A stretch of DNA of 64,000 nucleotides from Paraglaciecola chathamensis S18K6 (GTDB lineage: Bacteria > Pseudomonadota > Gammaproteobacteria > Enterobacterales > Alteromonadaceae), in NCBI GenBank assembly GCA_000314955.1, contig BAEM01000020.1, positions 1-64,000 of the forward strand, in the 5' to 3' direction. This document shows positions 27,840 to 36,416 of the stretch, in pieces (within the stretch, counting starts at the first letter, position 1; every line of letters starts with the position of its first letter). The translations under genes and the position numbers were made by a program. Below the pieces are notes generated by a model. The model did no database searches, was not told the origin of the DNA, and saw only the letters and a list, made by a program, of their open reading frames with translations.

Positions 27840-28916
27840 TTAGAAAAGTCGCGAGACGAACTGATATGCGTTAGTGGATTCTTCAATTGGTGCGTCACTG
27901 GATTTTAAGGCTTCTTGCGCAGCTGCCGCCTCCGGGAGATCACCAAAGAACGTACCAGCGTAGTCAAAATCGACTATCGCATCGCTAACAGTGGTACCAG
28001 TAACGCCTTTAACCATCAAGTCGGCCGCTGATAAAGCAAGCCCGGTTGGTCCACCGTATAAAAAGCCCCCTGCTAGACTTGCAGCAGCACTCATCCCCTC
28101 CCCTGTCATATCTTGATAGAGACTCGACATAATAGGAATGTGCTGAGCAATATTGACCGTATCAAACAGTTCATTCAAACCAAAACCGTCTTCACCAAAG
28201 GAGACCTTGCTTATGTCCTGTAAAAACGAATAGCTTGACTGTGCTTCATCCACAACACTTTTTGATGCTGCAGACACGCCTTGCTGTGCACCGCTTGTTT
28301 GCACAGCACTATCATTTGCAAGACCACTGAATAAGCTCGAATGTAGGCTCGTGAGTAAGTTTGATTGCATGGTGGATATCGACTCGTCAGAAAATGATGA
28401 GCCAAGCCCAGCCATTAAACCACTGGCGCTATCCACACCTACGCTATCTCCTAACAACCCGCCGAATAAATTAGCGTTCAGAGAAGCCATTAATTGCTGC
28501 TGAATTTGCGCGATGCTTTCATCAGCACTTAACACATCGCTTATTATCGTTTCGGGTGAAGCGTTTGCTAGACTTGTCTCGTTGTTATCTGTGGCGTCAT
28601 CCATCGATAAAAGCGATGCAAACAAACTACTTGCCGCAGCTCCAGTAGCAAGCGTAGATGCGGCCGATGTATCATTTTCGGCAGTACTTAAGCTTGAGGT
28701 TTGCAACGACGAGGTAAGCGTCTCATTCTCCATGAATTCACCGGAGGCCCCCTGGAGGCTGGCGAGAATATCCGCGAAATACGCGCCTACTCCTGTGCTA
28801 CTTTCAAGCGATGAGGTCGCCGCTGATGTAGTGTGAGTAGCATTTGGTACATTGGTTAATACTGCCGTGTCTGTCTCGCTAAATTGACTTAACGAGAATT
28901 GATCAATGATGCTCAC
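27840..28916 (-). CDS. Unknown Ser/Ala-rich protein with internal repeats
   Basis: 358 residues, unrecognised. It is Ser/Thr/Ala-rich, acidic and lacks a signal peptide. Two related segments near residues 138-165 and 184-210 share a Q..L(M/L).SL...LF.GL pattern. Near residues 270-300 there is a Gly/Ala-rich hydrophobic stretch (AASLAGGFLYGGPTGLALSA). It is divergent from the flgH-like/flgT pair across about 195 bp, which might mean a shared control, but composition gives no function. Confidence that it is a real gene is fairly high from length and lack of competing frames. Confidence 0.7.
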   Translation of the reverse strand: MSIIDQFSLSQFSETDTAVLTNVPNATHTTSAATSSLESSTGVGAYFADILASLQGASGEFMENETLTSSLQTSSLSTAENDTSAASTLATGAAASSLFASLLSMDDATDNNETSLANASPETIISDVLSADESIAQIQQQLMASLNANLFGGLLGDSVGVDSASGLMAGLGSSFSDESISTMQSNLLTSLHSSLFSGLANDSAVQTSGAQQGVSAASKSVVDEAQSSYSFLQDISKVSFGEDGFGLNELFDTVNIAQHIPIMSSLYQDMTGEGMSAAASLAGGFLYGGPTGLALSAADLMVKGVTGTTVSDAIVDFDYAGTFFGDLPEAAAAQEALKSSDAPIEESTNAYQFVSRLF

Positions 28917-29111
28917 CCTGTCCCCTGATTAACATAAATGTAAACGTGATTTTGATATCAGTCATAACAAAATAGAACTTCACCAGTCAGCTTATTTACC
29001 TATCTTTGCAAAGTTGACGCTTCATTACACAACCTTGACACTCGCCATACAGACAAGCTTCAAATGAATGTGCGAACATATTTATTCGTTCTCTATATGT
29101 AGTTTAATGTC

Positions 29112-29855
29112 ATGTTAATCAGAATCTTAACGCTACTTTTGGTACTTGTTGTTACCGCTTGTAGTACGCCTATCACCAATGATGAACAGGTAATAGCCAG
29201 TAGCCCTACCAACCCCAATGTAAAACAACGTGCTATCCAACCAACAAAAACAGACATTGAGCGTGGTGATCCAGAGTTTCGTCCAGTCAGAGTCGACCCT
29301 TTTCCTGCGGTAAAAGTGCCTACAGGCTCTCTGTTTGACCCAGACAATTTGGTCGGTTTGTATCAACGGAATAATCGATATCGTGTGGGCGACATGATTT
29401 TAGTGGAGTTAGCGGAAAAAACGTCGTCAAAGAAAACCCTGAATTACAGCCGAGACAAAAGTGGTAATTTTACCCTCGACCCTGTCACCGTAAACGCAGG
29501 GCCTTTACAAATTAACGGCGACAAACTGAATGCTGATTTCGAACAAGAAAACGAGTTTGATAGCTCTGCTGAAACCAAACAAGACAATTCTTTAGAAGGA
29601 GATGTTACGGTTTATGTGCTAGAAATCATGCCAAACGGTAACTTATTGGTGGCCGGTGAGAAATGGATGACGCTTAACAAGGGTGAAGAGTTTATTCGAT
29701 TCTCTGGAGAGATCCGCCCCAGCGATATCGATAACGACAACACCGTCAGTTCAGTTAAAGTAGGTAACTCGCGCATCGAATTTAGCGGAAAAGGGGAACA
29801 GCAAGATAACCAAGAGTCATCCTTGCTAGGTAAACTATTTGGTATTCTTGAGTAG
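29112..29855 (+). CDS. flgH: FlgH-like flagellar L-ring lipoprotein
   Basis: 247 residues. Lipoprotein signal MLIRILTLLLVLVVTAC (lipobox VTAC). FlgH signatures: GSLFDPDNLVGLYQRNNRYR, VGDMILVELAEKTSSKKTLN, VTVYVLEIMPNGNLLVAGEK and WMTLNKGEEFIRFSGEIRP, then IDNDNTVSSVKVGNSRIEFS. L-ring subunit in the outer membrane. Unusually, no flgB-G or flgI is nearby; the only partner is flgT, which starts the next base. This could be the organism's FlgH relocated or a diverged paralogue; I cannot tell from this window. Confidence 0.82.
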   Translation: MLIRILTLLLVLVVTACSTPITNDEQVIASSPTNPNVKQRAIQPTKTDIERGDPEFRPVRVDPFPAVKVPTGSLFDPDNLVGLYQRNNRYRVGDMILVELAEKTSSKKTLNYSRDKSGNFTLDPVTVNAGPLQINGDKLNADFEQENEFDSSAETKQDNSLEGDVTVYVLEIMPNGNLLVAGEKWMTLNKGEEFIRFSGEIRPSDIDNDNTVSSVKVGNSRIEFSGKGEQQDNQESSLLGKLFGILE

Positions 29856-31046
29856 ATGAACACTATACGCCGCGCCCTATGTGGATTTTTTCTCCCCTTA
29901 TTCGCTGTTAGTTTATTTAGTCAGCCCGCGCTAGCGGTATGGTATCAAGGCAACGCTCAGCTCGCGGTTGACGGAGCTGACTTAAACATCATTCGCGCTG
30001 CTGCGATCAAAAATGCCATCGCTGATGCATCATTCCAGCACGGGATAATGATCACCGCCAAAGACATTTCTTTAGATGGCCTGCTGCAAAGCAGTAAAAC
30101 CGAATTGCGCAGTGAAGGGAAAATTAGACGGGTCGAAATTCTTAGTGAAGAGGTTGTCGACGATATTTTACATGTATACGTAAAAGTGGATATCGAGCCG
30201 TTATTTGATTGTAGCCATGACAACTACATGCGCGCCCTACTTGTCACTCAACTCCCCGTACTTAAACCCGCCCAGGCCAGTTATGGTGCTATTTTTGACT
30301 TAGGCCCCCAGGTCAGTAAACGCGTAGAGCAACAGTTATTCTCAGATGAGTTGGTGGCCAAAGTTCAACTGATTAATCAGGTATTCATTCCTAAAAGTGT
30401 GCTGCAAGAGCCTACCTTTGGTTACATTTCGGACACTGCACGCCACTTAGCGAATCAGTATCACAGCCAATTTGTTCTTTTTGGCTACATTAGAGACATT
30501 AGCCTGTTCGAACAGACGACCAAAGGACTTATCAGTGATGATGTTGCCTTAAGGCGCAATTTCACCATGCAGTTGTATTTGTTTGATGCCTTCAAAAACA
30601 AAATGCTGGTTAACCAAAGTTATCATGGCGAAGCCGACTGGAATTTTAATGCCACTTACCCCGTCGATACCTATAACAGCTTATTCTGGCGTAGCGACTA
30701 CGGCCGAGTCGTTTTGAATACGATCAATAGCGCGGTGATTGATATCAGCAATACCCTGACCTGTCAGAAATCACTCGGGCAAATTATTTATAAAAACAAC
30801 CAACACATTGTCATTAATATTGGCAGTGAAATGGGTGTTGCAAAAGGCGATAGGTTTCAACTGATAAAAAGCGAAGCCTTACCCGGCCAAAATGGAAACG
30901 TGTTCAATATCCTGACCAATGAAGAAACGCATGTACTTACCGTAGTAAATGCCGATGCACAAACCGCAACACTCACCAGCACAGATGCAAGCTTGTTCGC
31001 CAATAGTAATTTGTTTGACCTCGTAAGCCCGCTTGCTGGCTATTAA
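29856..31046 (+). CDS. flgT: Flagellar assembly protein FlgT (H-ring)
   Basis: 396 residues with an N-terminal signal peptide (FFLPLFAVSLFSQPALA). The order of N, middle and C domains fits FlgT: WYQGNAQLAVDG and AIKNAIADASFQHG at the start, RHLANQYHSQFVLFGYIRDI in the middle, and a C-terminal domain with HIVINIGSEMGVAKGDRFQL. In Vibrio FlgT forms the H-ring that supports the polar sodium-driven motor and MotX/MotY. It starts immediately after the flgH-like stop, so the pair is an operon. A 16-bp repeat follows at the 3' end. Confidence 0.88.
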   Translation: MNTIRRALCGFFLPLFAVSLFSQPALAVWYQGNAQLAVDGADLNIIRAAAIKNAIADASFQHGIMITAKDISLDGLLQSSKTELRSEGKIRRVEILSEEVVDDILHVYVKVDIEPLFDCSHDNYMRALLVTQLPVLKPAQASYGAIFDLGPQVSKRVEQQLFSDELVAKVQLINQVFIPKSVLQEPTFGYISDTARHLANQYHSQFVLFGYIRDISLFEQTTKGLISDDVALRRNFTMQLYLFDAFKNKMLVNQSYHGEADWNFNATYPVDTYNSLFWRSDYGRVVLNTINSAVIDISNTLTCQKSLGQIIYKNNQHIVINIGSEMGVAKGDRFQLIKSEALPGQNGNVFNILTNEETHVLTVVNADAQTATLTSTDASLFANSNLFDLVSPLAGY

Positions 31047-31234
31047 GAACAAGCCCGCTTGCTGGCGTAACAGCGAGCTAGTTTATTCAGGCTTTCAAAA
31101 TAATATCCATGCTGTGCAAGTGCGTGCAAGATCAACGGATTATTTGAAGTCGCTGAGCAAACTGTTATAAATAATCATTCTGTTAGGTGTTAGATGCTGC
31201 GTGTTTTGTGGCATAGAATTTAGTGAGGAAGACA

Positions 31235-31438
31235 ATGGAACAATCAGTCGTATCAGTCCCAGAAACCGTTTTAGTTCTGCTTGCCATCGCAATTTTATCA
31301 GTGCTGTTCAGCTACTTCTTTGTCGCTAAAGTCTTAATTGCAAATGGTGTTTCGAAAACCAAAAGCATTATAGCGGGCAAAGCTAGCACCACGATTTTAA
31401 TACTAGTAGCGTCATTCCTTTATCTATATTTCAGATAG
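31235..31438 (+). CDS. Small two-helix membrane protein
   Basis: 67 residues from the ATG at 31235, which is preceded by GAGGAAGACA; two hydrophobic segments (VPETVLVLLAIAILSVLFSY and ASTTILILVASFLYLYF) separated by a short polar loop KVLIANGVSKTKSIIAG. Probably inner membrane. No family recognised and no close operon partner. The upstream in-frame start at 31223 lacks a ribosome site. Confidence 0.6.
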   Translation: MEQSVVSVPETVLVLLAIAILSVLFSYFFVAKVLIANGVSKTKSIIAGKASTTILILVASFLYLYFR

Positions 31439-32049
31439 CCTTTCGCTGTACATGACCAATCATTGAGTAGCTTAGAGCCCATATGATTGTGCAGCGATTC
31501 GATATTGTGCGGCACGGGCTACACTTTCAGTCTGAGCCAAATGGTTTAAAATGAGTCAAAACCACATTCGTGACTTGCGCGCATACTTAGCGAGCACTGG
31601 CCTCTAATTACTTCAATAATTGCCTAGTTGACCTTCACTTCTCAATCAAAGCACTGTTTTTGCATTTCCTATACGAATTTATTGGTGACAACACCACGGG
31701 ATAACTCCAATTTCATTTTCTCTACAAATAAGAGTAGCCACATCAATTCTCGAGAAATGAAAAACTTACAATGTCGGGGTATATATTTTCCTTATAAATC
31801 ACTAAAAAACGGGTGGGAAATTTCTTAGACGCCCTGCACTCTTCTCTATTCCTTACATCTCAAGGGTATCGACTTCTCTCAAATATTTGGCATGTCAATT
31901 GAAACCACTATTGAAATAACGAGGCGGTAACTGCGAATACGGAGACAAGTAGCCAATGAATATGCCGTTAATTAATACAATAAATTGCGTTAACAAAAAA
32001 GCGCGATGCTTTATTAAGAAAATAGTAGTTGAGGCTCGAGGAACTAGGC
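31439..32049. other. AT-rich non-coding stretch
   Basis: About 610 AT-rich bases between the small membrane protein and the gntA-like gene. Only short open frames with poor start sites are seen. It presumably holds the promoter of the gntA-like operon, but no clear promoter, operator or repeat could be placed. Confidence 0.45.
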
Positions 32050-32718
32050 ATGAATAACCCTCAGTTCCCCCTGCCTTCTTCGATTGAAAGTTTTATTAAC
32101 CAAGATGGATTTCCCTGCGTTGGCGCTAAAATTGCGCTAAATAAAAGCCAAATTACAACCCTTAATTTCAAAGACATACGCTCTGATAGTCATAACCAAG
32201 ATATCCTCAGTGACATATATCGCTTCATTAAAAATTTTAATAAAGATAAAAAACTCTATTCTAGCCTTGTCTGTACTTTTAAACATTCTTCACTTAAGGA
32301 TGAAAAAGATTTTGAATTAGTCATGTGGGACAAACTACAGAAACTGCATAATCTAGATTCGAAACTTTATTCTTGGGATAAACGCGTAAGCTGCGACCCT
32401 AACGATAGTCAGTTCAGTTTCAGCCTAGGTGGAGAAGCGTTTTTCATCATAGGTTTGTCCCCTTATGCGCAGCGAAAGGCTAGACGTTTCAAATACCCCG
32501 CTATCGTTTTCAATTTACATAGCCAATTTCAAGTGTTGAAAGAAACAAACAAATTTAATGCATTAAGAGAAAGAATTCGAAAAAATGAAGAAGCCTTTTC
32601 TGGCTCTCCAAATCCTAATTTATATGACCATGGTGTTGTATCTGAAGCACGTCAGTATAGCGGCAGAAGTGTCGACAACCATTGGCAATGTCCATTCTCA
32701 ACGAGGAGTAAAAAATGA
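32050..32718 (+). CDS. YqcI/YcgG-family (GntA-like) heme-dependent N-oxygenase
   Basis: About 222 residues. Matches the YqcI/YcgG family, whose characterised member GntA is a heme enzyme that N-hydroxylates the guanidine of a precursor in guanitoxin synthesis. Seen: SFINQDGFPCVGAKIALN, the LYSSLVCTF strand, the FSFSLGGEAFFIIGLSPYAQ stretch and YPAIVFNLHSQFQVLKE (with a candidate heme-ligand His). The ATG at 32050 follows GAGGAACTAGGC. It overlaps the DUF1989 gene by 4 bp. In most bacteria the substrate is free arginine or unknown; no guanitoxin pathway is visible here. Confidence 0.8.
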   Translation: MNNPQFPLPSSIESFINQDGFPCVGAKIALNKSQITTLNFKDIRSDSHNQDILSDIYRFIKNFNKDKKLYSSLVCTFKHSSLKDEKDFELVMWDKLQKLHNLDSKLYSWDKRVSCDPNDSQFSFSLGGEAFFIIGLSPYAQRKARRFKYPAIVFNLHSQFQVLKETNKFNALRERIRKNEEAFSGSPNPNLYDHGVVSEARQYSGRSVDNHWQCPFSTRSKK

Positions 32719-33296
32719 GTAACGTAATCAAACCCAGAAGCGGAACCGCATTTAAAATGAAAAAAGGAGAGCGGTTAAAAGTAACAGATCCTCTGGGTGA
32801 ACAGGTGGCTGATCTATATTGCTTCAACGAGCATGATATTAAGGAGTTTTTGTCTTCTGGTCGCTCACTAGATTACAACGAATCACTGACATTTAAGTCA
32901 GGAAGCAAACTTTATTCAAACCAAAGCAATGTCATGATGGAAATCATTGAGGATTTGGTTGAAGAGCATGATTTTCTTTTAACGCCATGCAGTGTCGATA
33001 CGTTTACACATTTTTATCCACATGAGGATCCCGTACCTGGTTGCCATGGGAATCTAGTCAATGCACTAGCCAAATATGATATTCCTGAGCATTTAATAGG
33101 AACGACATTTAACACCTTTATGCATGTGGGAGTCAGCCCTGACGGAAAATTAAAAGTGCTCCCTCCTAAGAGTAAAGCGGGCGATTATATTATCTTTGAA
33201 GCGACCATGGATTTAATCGTTGGGTTAACGGCTTGCTCTGCTGGCGAATCAAATAATTTCAAATATAAACCGATCAATTACGAAATATTACAGTGA
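32715..33296 (+). CDS. DUF1989 urea carboxylase-associated family protein
   Basis: 193 residues. DUF1989 pattern: GEQVADLYCFNEHDIKEF, KLYSNQSNVMMEIIEDLVEE, HDFLLTPCSVDTF, VPGCHGNLVNALAKY, NTFMHVGVSPDGKL and a C-terminal GDYIIFEATMDLIVGLTACS. Conserved Cys and His residues suggest metal binding. Relatives sit beside urea carboxylase genes and take part in guanidine-type nitrogen metabolism, but no carboxylase is here. Translationally coupled (ATGA) to the GntA-like oxygenase, implying one pathway. Confidence 0.82.
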   Translation: MSNVIKPRSGTAFKMKKGERLKVTDPLGEQVADLYCFNEHDIKEFLSSGRSLDYNESLTFKSGSKLYSNQSNVMMEIIEDLVEEHDFLLTPCSVDTFTHFYPHEDPVPGCHGNLVNALAKYDIPEHLIGTTFNTFMHVGVSPDGKLKVLPPKSKAGDYIIFEATMDLIVGLTACSAGESNNFKYKPINYEILQ

Positions 33297-33361
33297 GTTA
33301 ACTCCATTACTCATCGTTATTGTGAGGATTTCAAAAGATTAATGTTAAGGACTCAGAGGAT

Positions 33362-33931
33362 ATGATTGACCCAACGTTAGTTATTTTAATGTACTTTGTG
33401 ATACCTATATGGCTTTTAGCCGGTATTGTCGATTGGTTTTGCCATCGACAAAGTAATATAGCTAAAACAAGCGGCGCTAAAGAGTCCTTCATCCATTTAT
33501 TAATGTTTGCTGAGGTGGGGGTCCCGCTAGTTCTTATTTTACTCTTTGAAGTAAATAGTCTGATTATTGCTATCAGTATCCTATTCTTTTTGCTCCATGA
33601 ACTTACTGCCCTATGGGATGTATCTTACGCCGTGAGCAGACGCCGCGTGGGGCCAATAGAACAGCATGTTCATAGTTTCTTAGAGATGATCCCCCTTTTA
33701 GCACTCGTGCTTATTATCGCGCGCCACTGGCAGCAATTTGTCGCTTTATTTACGCCTAGCGGCTTTCCCCCAGACTTGTCACTTCAATTGAAAGCGTCTC
33801 CACTGCCGACGACTTACTTGGTAATTGTGTTACTAATAGCGTTAACCTTAGAGTTTGCACCCTATGTAGAGGAGTTTATTCGAGGTATAAAAGCTAAGAA
33901 TGAGCAGGCTAGTCGACAATCCAATATATAA
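33362..33931 (+). CDS. Conserved membrane protein with buried-type His/Glu motifs
   Basis: 189 residues with five or so hydrophobic segments. Polar residues recur at helix ends: WFCHRQS, FIHLLMFAEVGVPL, LLHELTALWDVSYA, EQHVHSFLEMIPLL. The spacing of His and Glu/Asp resembles membrane metal-binding or hydroxylase-like proteins, but I do not recognise a family, and the metal idea is inference. It lies 65 bp downstream of the DUF1989 gene on the same strand and may be in the same operon. Confidence 0.7.
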   Translation: MIDPTLVILMYFVIPIWLLAGIVDWFCHRQSNIAKTSGAKESFIHLLMFAEVGVPLVLILLFEVNSLIIAISILFFLLHELTALWDVSYAVSRRRVGPIEQHVHSFLEMIPLLALVLIIARHWQQFVALFTPSGFPPDLSLQLKASPLPTTYLVIVLLIALTLEFAPYVEEFIRGIKAKNEQASRQSNI

Positions 33932-34031
33932 AGATAAGGTGTTGTACTCGATTCAAATTCAATGACGCAATTTATCTAGTTGGAAAATAGTAAAGCTCGG
34001 AAATATCAACCCAAACAAAATAGGTATCCAG

Positions 34032-34223
34032 ATGAACAATAAAGATCAAGATTCAGTAAAAAAAGACGATGACACCATAGATAAAGATGATGCATTACAA
34101 GATTCAGAAGCAGAAGCAGGAAGCCCGATTGCGGAATCGATAGCAGGAGAAGAAGATCCAGGTTCTGCCCTTGAAGAATTCATGAAAGATCAGAAAGTTG
34201 ATGAGGATCAAGAAAAGAAGTAA
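34032..34223 (+). CDS. Small acidic hydrophilic protein
   Basis: 63 residues, strongly acidic (Asp/Glu/Lys-rich, e.g. KDDDTIDKDDALQDSEAEAG), no hydrophobic core, likely disordered. Preceded by AGG at a workable distance from the ATG. No family recognised. Separate small gene about 100 bp after the membrane protein. Confidence 0.5.
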   Translation: MNNKDQDSVKKDDDTIDKDDALQDSEAEAGSPIAESIAGEEDPGSALEEFMKDQKVDEDQEKK

Positions 34224-34392
34224 CGCTGTCTTTTATTCTTAACAAGTTTGACCGAGTATATTAATATTTTAAACAGCTAACCGCTTAGCTGATGATAATC
34301 AACACGTTATCTAATAATATATTTGTGTCGAGAAACATTTTTCACTCGACTAAAATCGGATGATATTAAGACAGCAGGACGTTATTAACCGT

Positions 34393-34596
34393 ATGACAAC
34401 ACATGAGTTAGCAAAACTTTTACTGGAACATAAAAACGTAGATATTGTTACTAACGTTGGGTATACGTCAATGATGGCTGAAGATGTGTTATTAACCGAG
34501 TCGATGGTGAAAATGCAATGCACGCTGAATAATGATAATAAGCCGGTTGGCGTTTCGGGTGATCAGTGGTTGCTTATCGGTGGCTTGTCTGCATAA
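34393..34596 (+). CDS. Hypothetical protein, 67-78 residues
   Basis: Starts MTTHELAKLLLEHKNVDIVT, a beginning reminiscent of small proteins of phage or plasmid origin, then a strand-rich remainder ending GDQWLLIGGLSA. No function recognised. An in-frame ATG at 34360 would add 11 residues; neither start has an ideal ribosome site. Stand-alone. Confidence 0.5.
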   Translation: MTTHELAKLLLEHKNVDIVTNVGYTSMMAEDVLLTESMVKMQCTLNNDNKPVGVSGDQWLLIGGLSA

Positions 34597-34752
34597 CTGA
34601 TAAAGAGTTTGCCTAAAAAGCGGATGAAGAGATAGCGGCTCTGTTACTGCTCACTTCGACTACCAATCACTATCTCGTGCCGCTATTTTTCTACTTAATC
34701 TTAAGCTACTTATTCGCGTAAGCTATTGTTCTGCATCAGCAGTGTAAACTGT

Positions 34753-35652
34753 CTAAGGAAGGTGTTGTCCGCCCGTTATGCCCATTATCTCTGCCGTTAC
34801 ATAGCTGGACTCTTGCGACGCTAAATAGACATAAACCGGTGCTAATTCAGCGGGCTGCCCTGGTCTGCCAATTGGCACATTTTCACCGAATTTCGGTAAC
34901 TTTTTCGCTGGTTGGCCACCGCTTTGCTGTAGTGGTGTCCAAATAGGTCCAGGCGCGACACCATTGACCCTTATGCCTTTATCTATCACCATTTTAGCTA
35001 AACTTTTGGTAAAACTAGTAATAGCCCCCTTAGTCGAGGCGTAGTCTAGAAGCCCAGCTGAGGGCTGATAACTCTGAATAGAGGTAGTATTGATAATGCT
35101 GGCCCCAGGCGGCATATGTTTTACTGCAGCTTTTGTTATCCAAAACATACCGAATACATTCGTTGCGTACGTTTGACAGAATTGCTCAGTAGATAAATCT
35201 TCTAGGTCGGCGACAAACTGCTGTTTACCTGCATTGTTAACCAATATATCAATTGAGCCTAATTTCTCTACGCTGTGACTCACTAGGCTGTTACAGAATT
35301 CTTCATCAGATACATCCCCTGCAATACCCCACGCATTACTGCCGCTGGCCTTTAATATATCTAGAGTTTCTTGCGCATCGGTTTCTTCACTGGCTAAGTA
35401 ATTAATAACAACATCGGCCCCTTCCCTAGCAAATGCGATGGCTACTGCTCTGCCAATCCCAGAGTCTCCACCTGTGACTAATGCCTTACGGCCCTTCAAT
35501 CGGTCACTCCCTACATAGGTGTTTTCACCATGATCTGCTGTAGGCTCCAGTATCTCATCCAAACCAGGATCAGGCTGTTCGCTGTCTTTCTCGGTTTGCC
35601 CCATCTGATATTGGCTTCTGGGATCCTGCATCGTAAATTGATTGGTTTTCAT
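34753..35652 (-). CDS. SDR family oxidoreductase (YghA/general stress type)
   Basis: About 299 residues. Cofactor motif TGGDSGIGRAVAIAFAREGA, NAG motif ILVNNAGKQ, active-site Ser in NTTSIQSY and YASTK catalytic Tyr-Lys, then RVNGVAPGPIWTPL. The hydrophilic N-terminal extension (MQDPRSQYQMGQTEKDSEQP) is typical of the YghA/GSP39 subgroup, NAD(P)-dependent dehydrogenases linked to stress. The ATG at 35652 has AAGGAG upstream. The 58-residue gene at 35713-35889 lies just upstream on the same strand. Confidence 0.92.
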   Translation of the reverse strand: MKTNQFTMQDPRSQYQMGQTEKDSEQPDPGLDEILEPTADHGENTYVGSDRLKGRKALVTGGDSGIGRAVAIAFAREGADVVINYLASEETDAQETLDILKASGSNAWGIAGDVSDEEFCNSLVSHSVEKLGSIDILVNNAGKQQFVADLEDLSTEQFCQTYATNVFGMFWITKAAVKHMPPGASIINTTSIQSYQPSAGLLDYASTKGAITSFTKSLAKMVIDKGIRVNGVAPGPIWTPLQQSGGQPAKKLPKFGENVPIGRPGQPAELAPVYVYLASQESSYVTAEIMGITGGQHLP

Positions 35653-35712
35653 TCTCAAAGACTCCTTCAAACGTTAATCTGCGTTGAATAAATCAAATTT
35701 AATTAAAAGTGA

Positions 35713-35889
35713 TTAATGGCTGGATAAATGCTTCGTGTCGCGTTCTTGCCATTTGTCTTTGCGGTGGTGGGGAGTCGGTTTATGTAACGAGCGAGTCGTA
35801 CGATTGAGCTTGCGGAACGTTCCATCTACATAATTTTCGATGGCTTCAACATCAACGTGAAGGTTATATCTATCTTGGAATGTTTTCAC
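35713..35889 (-). CDS. Small basic protein, 58 residues, GTG start
   Basis: A 58-codon frame starting with GTG at 35889 and preceded by AGGAGATGCAAA, a strong ribosome site. The protein is basic and His/Arg-rich: KTFQDRYNLHVDVEAIENYV then FRKLNRTTRSLHKPTPHHR. No hydrophobic segment. It precedes the SDR gene by about 60 bp on the same strand, so it may be co-transcribed. No family recognised; coding status rests on the ribosome site and the clean frame. Confidence 0.55.
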   Translation of the reverse strand: MKTFQDRYNLHVDVEAIENYVDGTFRKLNRTTRSLHKPTPHHRKDKWQERDTKHLSSH

Positions 35890-36416
35890 TTTGCATCTCC
35901 TGTTTCATTTTAAGATCTACAACTGTTGGTTTTCTATGTACTCCGACTTTAAAACAGCAATAGATATGCCAAATGAAGTATTTTTAAGTGCAAACCTTAT
36001 GGTCCCTATCCTCGACGCGATTGTTTACGCTGCAAATGACGAAGATAGCAGTGATGGTGAGTGAAATTTTGACATTGGCTGAATATGAAGAGGAAAAAAT
36101 TACACATTTAGCGTCCACATTGGCGCTTTATAGGAATAACGCCGCTACTGAATGAAGAGCCAATACACAAAGAACAGCAGAAAAAGAATACATCGAGCAG
36201 AATCAGCAAAAGAACGGGGGAGAATGTCGTTTCGTGCTCAACACGACCACTTAGCGACTCGTCGTTTGACGATTTGACGGGGTAACTCCCTGTGCAGGTA
36301 CAGATAGTGGCCATGAGCTTGTATTTTACTACGCCAATGCTAGCCTAGCTCACCTCATTGTACGCATTCGATGGGTAAAGCCGCTTTATTACGCAGGGTT
36401 TTGCGCTGTACCATGT
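35890..36416. other. Mostly non-coding stretch
   Basis: About 525 bases between the 58-residue gene and map. A 42-codon frame on the plus strand (35936-36064, MYSDFKTAIDMPNEVFLSAN...) and an overlapping 33-codon frame are open but lack ribosome sites, so I do not call them. No repeat or RNA gene seen. Confidence 0.4.

Noticed and set aside
31628..31828. 66-codon frame in the AT-rich stretch before the gntA-like gene
   Set aside because: No ribosome site and no recognisable protein character.
35936..36064. 42-codon plus-strand frame MYSDFKTAIDMPNEVF...
   Set aside because: Reasonable composition but no ribosome site and no partner; left in the description of the non-coding stretch.
36108..36314. 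68-codon minus-strand frame before map
   Set aside because: Composition is unconvincing and no ribosome site is seen.
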